NCBI GenBank assembly: GCA_030039695.1
Contig: JASHVB010000734.1
Location: 1 to 11,149, forward strand
DNA length: 11,149 bases
Direction of reading: 5' to 3'
Source: Acetobacteraceae bacterium
GTDB lineage: Bacteria > Pseudomonadota > Alphaproteobacteria > Acetobacterales > Acetobacteraceae
The notes under the pieces were generated by a model that saw nothing but the letters and a program-made list of their open reading frames with translations, did not search any database and was not told the DNA's origin. The position numbers and the translations under genes are program-made. This document shows, piece by piece, positions 7,066 to 11,149 of the stretch; within the stretch, counting starts at the first letter, position 1; every line of letters begins with the position of its first letter.

Positions 7066-7676
7066 CAGCGCTTCTTTGCGTCGGCAAGCTCCTGGCGCAG
7101 CCGGGCAATCTCCGACCGCAGCTCGGCGATCTCATCGGACCGCGCGTCAGAGGGCGTGCCGCCGGGTCCTGGCTCGCCGCTCGGCCGGTAGAACGGCGAG
7201 AACATGCTGAACGCGCGCTCCATCATGGCCATGTTCTGGCGCCCGACTTCCTCCATGTTGCCGAATGGGAACAAAGTGCCCATCGAACCCATGGTCTTCT
7301 GCATCGCCGCGCGTATCTGCTCCTGCTGCTGGGCGAACGCGGTCATCGCCTGCTCGAGGTATTTCGGCACCAGCCCCTGCATCTGGTCACCGTAGAAGCC
7401 GATCAACTGTCGCAAGAAGCCGGTCGGCAGCAGGTTGCTGCCCTTCCCCTCCTGCTCCACGATGATCTGCGTCAGCACGCCGCGCGTGATGTCCTCGCTC
7501 GTCTTGGCGTCGTAGACGACGAAATCCACGCCCTGGCGCACCATGTCCGCGAGGTTGTCCAGCGTGATGTAGCTGGAGCTACGCGTGTCGTACAACCGGC
7601 GGTTGGCGTACTTCTTCACCACAATGGGCGCGGCGGCCGTCTTGCTCTCGGGCGGTGACTGGAGGGTGTCGGCCAT
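7065..7676 (-). CDS. phaR: Polyhydroxyalkanoate synthesis repressor PhaR
   Basis: 203-residue DNA-binding protein that represses phasin and its own gene and is released when it binds nascent PHA granules. The N-terminal PHB_acc_N domain begins at residue 20 with the diagnostic VKKYANRRLYDTRSSSYITL and runs to about 80 (GVDFVVYDAKTSEDITRGVL, QIIVEQEGKG). The PHB_acc segment (LLPTGFLRQLIGFYGDQM, VPKYLEQAM) follows. A Met/Phe-rich amphipathic region (GTLFPFGNMEEV, MFSPFY) could contact granules, and a C-terminal coiled coil (DEIAELRSEIARLRQELADA) could oligomerise. Start ATG 7676 is chosen because GAGGA (7687-7683, minus strand) precedes it by 6 nt; an in-frame ATG at 7721 lacks this support. 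It is the first gene of the minus-strand operon and divergent from the PHA synthase pair, a normal setting for this regulator. It is unrelated to the class IV synthase subunit also named PhaR. Confidence 0.95.
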   Translation of the reverse strand: MADTLQSPPESKTAAAPIVVKKYANRRLYDTRSSSYITLDNLADMVRQGVDFVVYDAKTSEDITRGVLTQIIVEQEGKGSNLLPTGFLRQLIGFYGDQMQGLVPKYLEQAMTAFAQQQEQIRAAMQKTMGSMGTLFPFGNMEEVGRQNMAMMERAFSMFSPFYRPSGEPGPGGTPSDARSDEIAELRSEIARLRQELADAKKR

Positions 7677-7824
7677 AGGCGATCCTCGGTTGGAAACTCG
7701 GGATCCTAGCATGCCTGTCAATGCCGCACCTGCGAAAGCCCTATTGTGAGCAATTTCGGGTTTGCCGGTTCCGTGAACGCCGCGCCCCGCCTATGGTCGC
7801 ACCGCGTAGGAGGGTTGATGAGGC
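7677..7824. promoter_or_regulatory. Divergent intergenic region between phaR and the PHA synthase pair
   Basis: 148 nt that must hold the promoters of both transcription units. On the minus strand a perfect TTGACA (7721-7716) could be a -35 for phaR, but no good -10 lies at the expected distance. The dyad ATTG-TGAG-CAAT (7743-7754) lies centrally and is a candidate operator, although it does not match the CTGC/GCAG type reported for PhaR in Rhodobacter. AGGAGGG (7808-7814) is the Shine-Dalgarno for ATG 7825. Confidence 0.5.
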
Positions 7825-8265
7825 ATGACCAACGGTCCGGCCCCGGGCGACGGCGCGGCGGCGCCGGATCTGCGCAAGCTGGCGCAGGACTGGATCACGC
7901 TGTGGCAGAGCGAGCTGGCTGCGCTGGCCGTCGACCGAGAGACGCAGGAGACCTGGCAGGCGATGTTGGCGCTGTGGGCCGGCGCAGCCTCGGCCATGCT
8001 GCAGGCGTTGCCGCATGAACACACGGAGCGACGCGCCGGGGCCGCTGCTGCGGCGGGGGCCGCGCCCGCTGCTACTGCACCTGACCCTCGCGATGCTGCG
8101 ATCGAGCGCCTCACCCGCCGGATTGGCGAACTGGAGGCCCGGCTCGCCGATGTCGAGCAGGGATATCGCAGCAATGGTGCAGGCCGCTCTGGCCCAAGGG
8201 GAGGCCGCGGCACGGCAAGGGTTCGCCCCGCCCGAGACGTTGCGGCGGGACGCGGCCCTGATTGA
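7825..8265 (+). CDS. Small coiled-coil protein, possible PhaE-like partner of the PHA synthase
   Basis: 146 residues; start ATG 7825 follows AGGAGGG (7808-7814) and an in-frame stop just upstream. The first part (about 14-65: LRKLAQDWITLWQSELAALA, WQAMLALWAGAASAMLQAL) is a Trp-rich helical segment like those in PHA-associated proteins. After an Ala-rich linker comes a heptad-like coil (about 90-112, IERLTRRIGELEARLADVE). In class III systems PhaE ends with a similar Arg/Leu coil and lies next to phaC, so a synthase-partner role is my inference; known PhaE proteins are about twice as long. Residues after about 113 are Gly/Arg-rich and read opposite-phase through the start of the phaC-like gene, so the tail may be meaningless or a sign of a frameshift. 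No catalytic motif or signal peptide is present. Confidence 0.7.
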   Translation: MTNGPAPGDGAAAPDLRKLAQDWITLWQSELAALAVDRETQETWQAMLALWAGAASAMLQALPHEHTERRAGAAAAAGAAPAATAPDPRDAAIERLTRRIGELEARLADVEQGYRSNGAGRSGPRGGRGTARVRPARDVAAGRGPD

Positions 8266-9253
8266 GGGCATCGCGGCCTACCGCCGCCATCCCTGGCGCC
8301 GCGTCTTGCCCGATCCGCCGGAGGTGTGGTCCGAGGGCGGCAGCCGCATGCTCGACTATGGCGGCAGTGGGCCGGCGGTCTGCTTCGTGCCCAGCCTGGT
8401 GAACCGCGCCTACGTGCTCGACCTCGCACCGGGCCATTCGATGTTGCGCTGGCTGGCCGGGGCAGGCGCGCGGCCGCTGCTGTTGGACTGGGGCTGGCCG
8501 GGCGAGATCGAGCGCCGTTTTACCCTGACTGACTATGTTGCCGGGCGGATGGAGCGCGCCCTCATGGCGGCGCGTGACCTCGCGGCCGGACCGGTGGTGC
8601 TGGCCGGCTATTGCATGGGCGGCACGCTGGCGGTCGCCGCCGCGCAGCGCCGGCCAGACCTGGTGCGCGGGCTGGTGTTGCTCGCCGCGCCCTGGGATTT
8701 CCACGCGCCCGATCCAGCGCAGGCGAAACGGGCGGCGGCGATGTTGCCGTTGGTCGAGCCGGTGCTGATGTTCAGCAACACCCTGCCGGTCGACCTGTTG
8801 CAGGTGCTGTTCGCGATGCTCGATCCATGGGGCGTTGCCGAGAAGTATCGCAGCTTCACGCGCCTCGATCCCGACAGCGACCGCGCGCAGCTGTTCGTCG
8901 CGCTGGAAGACTGGCTGAACGACGGTATTCCACTGGCCGCACCGGTCGCGCGGGAATGCCTGTCCGCGTGGTACGGCGAGAATGCGCCGCTGCGCGGCGA
9001 ATGGCGGATCGCCGGCTTGCCAGTCGATCCGGCTGCGCTGCGATTGCCGACGTTCATTGCCGCACCTGGGCGTGACCGCATCGTGCCGCCGGAATCGGCG
9101 CGCCCCCTGGCGGCGCTGATCGAGGGCGCCGTGCTGCACGAACCGGCCGCTGGCCATATCGGTATGGCCGCCGGGCACACGGCCGAACGTGCGCTCTGGC
9201 GGCCATTGCAGGACTGGCTGTTGCGCGGCTGCCAACCACAGGTGAGCCAATAA
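8150..9253 (+). CDS. Class III-like PHA synthase / alpha-beta hydrolase (PhaC-like)
   Basis: 367 residues from ATG 8150, or 359 from ATG 8174; both fit the roughly 355-residue class III PhaC. An earlier ATG at 8015 would add shadow sequence. The alpha/beta-hydrolase core shows VPSLVNRAYVLDL (about 80-92), LLLDWGWPGEIERRFTLTDY (110-129) and the nucleophile elbow GYCMGG with Cys155. Asp309 lies in APGRDRIVPP and His336 in AAGHIGM. The Cys-Asp-His triad and its spacing (154 and 27 residues) closely follow the Allochromatium vinosum PhaC triad (Cys149, Asp302, His331). A Cys nucleophile indicates a synthase polymerising hydroxyacyl-CoA at granules; depolymerases and ordinary lipases use Ser. Divergent phaR supports this role. 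It overlaps the upstream coiled-coil gene by up to 116 nt. RBS candidates are GGAGG (8133-8137, 12 nt from 8150) and AGGGA (8159-8163, 10 nt from 8174); neither is ideal. Confidence 0.88.
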   Translation: MSSRDIAAMVQAALAQGEAAARQGFAPPETLRRDAALIEGIAAYRRHPWRRVLPDPPEVWSEGGSRMLDYGGSGPAVCFVPSLVNRAYVLDLAPGHSMLRWLAGAGARPLLLDWGWPGEIERRFTLTDYVAGRMERALMAARDLAAGPVVLAGYCMGGTLAVAAAQRRPDLVRGLVLLAAPWDFHAPDPAQAKRAAAMLPLVEPVLMFSNTLPVDLLQVLFAMLDPWGVAEKYRSFTRLDPDSDRAQLFVALEDWLNDGIPLAAPVARECLSAWYGENAPLRGEWRIAGLPVDPAALRLPTFIAAPGRDRIVPPESARPLAALIEGAVLHEPAAGHIGMAAGHTAERALWRPLQDWLLRGCQPQVSQ

Positions 9254-9399
9254 GTGCGGCCGTCAGTCAGCGGGCGGTTTGCGAGCGCTCGTCACGCGGC
9301 TGCGATACGTGGCTAGTACGAATGCGACAGCCAGACGCAGTACAGTCCCAGCAAACCATGCGAGATCGGCATGCGTGATCCTGGTCCGTCGCTCGACCG
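9254..9399. other. Convergent intergenic region
   Basis: 146 nt between the convergent PhaC-like and OprB-like genes. It contains a perfect 10-nt palindrome CGAGCGCTCG (9282-9291) but no hairpin with a T-tract on either strand, so I cannot name a terminator. Confidence 0.35.
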
Positions 9400-10791
9400 C
9401 TAAAACGTGACTGTGGTTCTTAGGCCGAGCACCAGCGCGTCCGGCCGGACCTGGCCGTCGTCATTCGCCACATGTCCTCCGGGATTGATTATGCCTTGCA
9501 CGTCCGGCTGCAATGTCCACCAAGGATTGATCTGTGCTTGGTAGCTGAGCTCCAACACGAGTTCCTGGTTCCTTATGGGCAGGGTCACCTCGTCGTCGAA
9601 CTCGCGCGTATCCAGATCAAGCGAGCGCGCTCGGTTGCTGATCCGCATATAAGCGACCGCAATGCCGGCCGTGTCGTTTTTGCGCTGCGCCAGCAGACCT
9701 TTGTACGTCAGGCCCGCATCGGTATAGCAGCTTATCAGGTTCTCGTCGTCCGGTGCGCCCGCCACGCGTGCGAAAGCCGACAATCCGGACCCGTCACCAC
9801 CGGCAGCCGTGTATAGCATTGTATCGACGATGCCATACATGCCCCAATTGCCGACATGATCGCGTGGCACGCCATCGGAATCCGGATCGGCCAGCGACAG
9901 GCCGTCGTTGTCGAATTGCTGGTCGGCAAAACGCGTGCTGCTGTGGTACCACCCGCCAATCTTGAGAGTGAGGGGAATTCCCTTCGCGTTCTTTTCCTGG
10001 TTCAGCGACAGATCTGCCTCGGCGATGGCGAAGATGCCGCCGTTGAAACTGATCCGTGTGCCGTCCGGCTGCAGCACCGACTGGCTGTTGGACCCGTCGT
10101 GTCCCGTCGGATCGCCGCTGAATACCGCCGCCATGATCGCAAGTTCTGGCGTCGGTTGCAGCTTCACCCGCACACCGGGCGCGGACAACGGATAGGCGGG
10201 CCCGCCGCCCGGCAGATCGAGCGCCAGAATGGCGGGCCAACCGAACGTGCTGTTCACGAACAGCGACGCGGTCGAGCTGACGAAGAACTCCGCATCGACG
10301 TTCATCAGTCCGGCGCGGATCGATACGGTATCGCCAGCGAGGTTCTGTTGCAGCCAGGCGTTGTAAAGCCGTATCGCGGGCCGCCCGTTGATGCTGGAGA
10401 CATTGGCAAGGTTGCCGACGTAGCCGGACGAGAGGCTTGGGCCTGAAAGCGCCACCGCAGAGATGCGTGCGGTCAATCCCTTCCAGCCGATCAGCTTTTC
10501 CAGATCAAGATCGATTTGAGGCTCCAGCAGGCTGTCATAAACGGCCTCCTGTTTGATGCCCCCCAGCGTGTTGGCCTGGAGATCGCCGGTATAGGTCATG
10601 GTGAACGACACGCCGTGATCGGCGAGCCACGTCCGATCGCCGCCCCAGTCGCCGGTTAGCGTGTCGCTGTTCCAGAAGGCGCTAAAGCCATCTGTCGCGC
10701 CGGACTGCTGCGCCATGGCGGAGCCAACGACCATGAAAGCCATGAGCCACACCGCGACAGTCAGCACACCATATCTGACAAGCCGTGGCAT
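9400..10791 (-). CDS. Carbohydrate-selective porin, OprB family
   Basis: 463-residue outer-membrane beta-barrel of the OprB family (PF04966), which lets glucose and other sugars cross the outer membrane. Residues 1-27 form a signal peptide: MPRLVRY, a hydrophobic core, then SAMA with cleavage predicted before QQSG. The mature start carries the family hallmark LTGDWGGDRTWLADHGVSF (about 45-63). Inside are alternating amphipathic strands, the motif NSTFGWPAILALDLPGGGPA, and SAPGVRVKLQPTPELAIMAA. The C-terminus ends LGLRTTVTF, with a terminal Phe as required for barrel assembly. ATG 10791 is preferred because it gives a compact signal peptide; in-frame ATGs at 10821 and 10851 would lengthen the n-region, and no start has a strong Shine-Dalgarno. 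No ABC or PTS sugar transporter gene lies in the window, so the substrate is open. Confidence 0.92.
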   Translation of the reverse strand: MPRLVRYGVLTVAVWLMAFMVVGSAMAQQSGATDGFSAFWNSDTLTGDWGGDRTWLADHGVSFTMTYTGDLQANTLGGIKQEAVYDSLLEPQIDLDLEKLIGWKGLTARISAVALSGPSLSSGYVGNLANVSSINGRPAIRLYNAWLQQNLAGDTVSIRAGLMNVDAEFFVSSTASLFVNSTFGWPAILALDLPGGGPAYPLSAPGVRVKLQPTPELAIMAAVFSGDPTGHDGSNSQSVLQPDGTRISFNGGIFAIAEADLSLNQEKNAKGIPLTLKIGGWYHSSTRFADQQFDNDGLSLADPDSDGVPRDHVGNWGMYGIVDTMLYTAAGGDGSGLSAFARVAGAPDDENLISCYTDAGLTYKGLLAQRKNDTAGIAVAYMRISNRARSLDLDTREFDDEVTLPIRNQELVLELSYQAQINPWWTLQPDVQGIINPGGHVANDDGQVRPDALVLGLRTTVTF

Positions 10792-11149
10792 GATGGACCG
10801 CGCAGCCCATGCCCCGAGCATGCGTGCCCAAGCTGCTAGTCCACACACCATGATGATGCCGATCCTGAAACGCCACGGGAGTGGTCAAACGCAAGCCGCT
10901 AGCCGAGAAGCGGCGTGGCCGCCACCTCGGTTCCGAGAAGGCTCGTGTTCGCCACGCCCGCCGGCCAATGCCAGTCACGGCCGAGAGCAATCGCCGTACT
11001 CTGCCCATATGCGCCGGGCGCAGCCAGCCGGGGCGATCGAGCACCCGTGCTCGAGGGGGCACGGCGCCGGCACAAGCCGGACTTACGTGCTGCATGCCGC
11101 GCGCGCCCAAGCGACGAAACGAGCGCAGCGCCAAGTGGCTGCCCCGTTC
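10792..11149. other. Upstream region of the porin gene, no gene recognised
   Basis: About 300-360 nt to the window edge. Frames on both strands are Arg-rich and unrecognised. The minus strand should carry the porin promoter; a TTGACC element lies about 30 nt before ATG 10851 without a matching -10. Two inverted repeats are present, at 11037-11054 and 11067-11080. Confidence 0.4.
11037..11054. repeat. Perfect 8+2+8 inverted repeat
   Basis: TCGAGCAC-CC-GTGCTCGA. It can form a 7-bp hairpin with a 4-nt loop or serve as a dimeric operator. A second small stem-loop, CCGGC-ACAA-GCCGG, follows at 11067-11080. No T-tract follows on either strand, so an intrinsic terminator is not supported. Confidence 0.5.

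Noticed and set aside
6415..7658. Plus-strand frames of 258 and 199 codons over the Nudix gene and phaR
   Set aside because: Antisense shadows; the minus strand carries the Nudix box and the PhaR signature.
8111..9250. 379-codon minus-strand open frame
   Set aside because: Antisense to the PhaC-like gene; Gln/Arg/His-rich product with no motif. Shadow.
9254..9399. Minus-strand frame reading DLAWFAGTVLRLAVAFVLA after the porin gene
   Set aside because: It looks like a membrane segment, but there is no start codon in the frame and it is only about 50 codons long; probably chance.

Overview
The window is GC-rich DNA with alphaproteobacterial character. It carries a PhaR-type polyhydroxyalkanoate (PHA) repressor, a class III-like PHA synthase, an OprB-type carbohydrate porin, and a LivK-like binding protein next to a HAMP histidine kinase. 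Rhodospirillales/Acetobacterales is my best guess from gene content and codon use, but it is not proven. I see no rRNA, tRNA, CRISPR array, transposase or phage gene, and nothing marks the window as a mobile island.

Left part (1-4696, + strand): a signalling module. A truncated periplasmic branched-chain-amino-acid-type solute-binding protein is followed after 19 nt by a two-TM HAMP sensor histidine kinase with a large periplasmic domain. After an unusual 598-nt gap comes a REC-GGDEF response regulator, a diguanylate cyclase with an intact catalytic motif and I-site. The simplest reading is ligand, then binding protein, then kinase, then c-di-GMP, analogous in architecture to TorT/TorS but with a second-messenger output. 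A hairpin closes this block.

Middle (4867-7676): a small DUF1330 protein (+) and a possible 65-residue unknown protein (-). Then comes a tightly packed minus-strand operon: phaR (PHA-granule-sensing repressor), an ADP-ribose-pyrophosphatase-like Nudix hydrolase and an AlaX-type alanyl-tRNA editing protein. The genes are joined by TGATG and ATGA stop/start overlaps.

Right (7825-11149): divergent from phaR is a + strand pair, a short coiled-coil protein that may act as a PhaE-like partner and a PhaC-type synthase with a Cys-Asp-His triad. Their reading frames overlap by up to 116 nt. An OprB-family outer-membrane porin lies convergent on the minus strand. The last ~300 nt hold no recognised gene but contain a strong 8+2+8 dyad.

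Two themes are thus adjacent: carbon sensing and uptake (binding protein/kinase/DGC, porin) and carbon storage (phaR and PHA synthase pair). A functional link between them is inference only.
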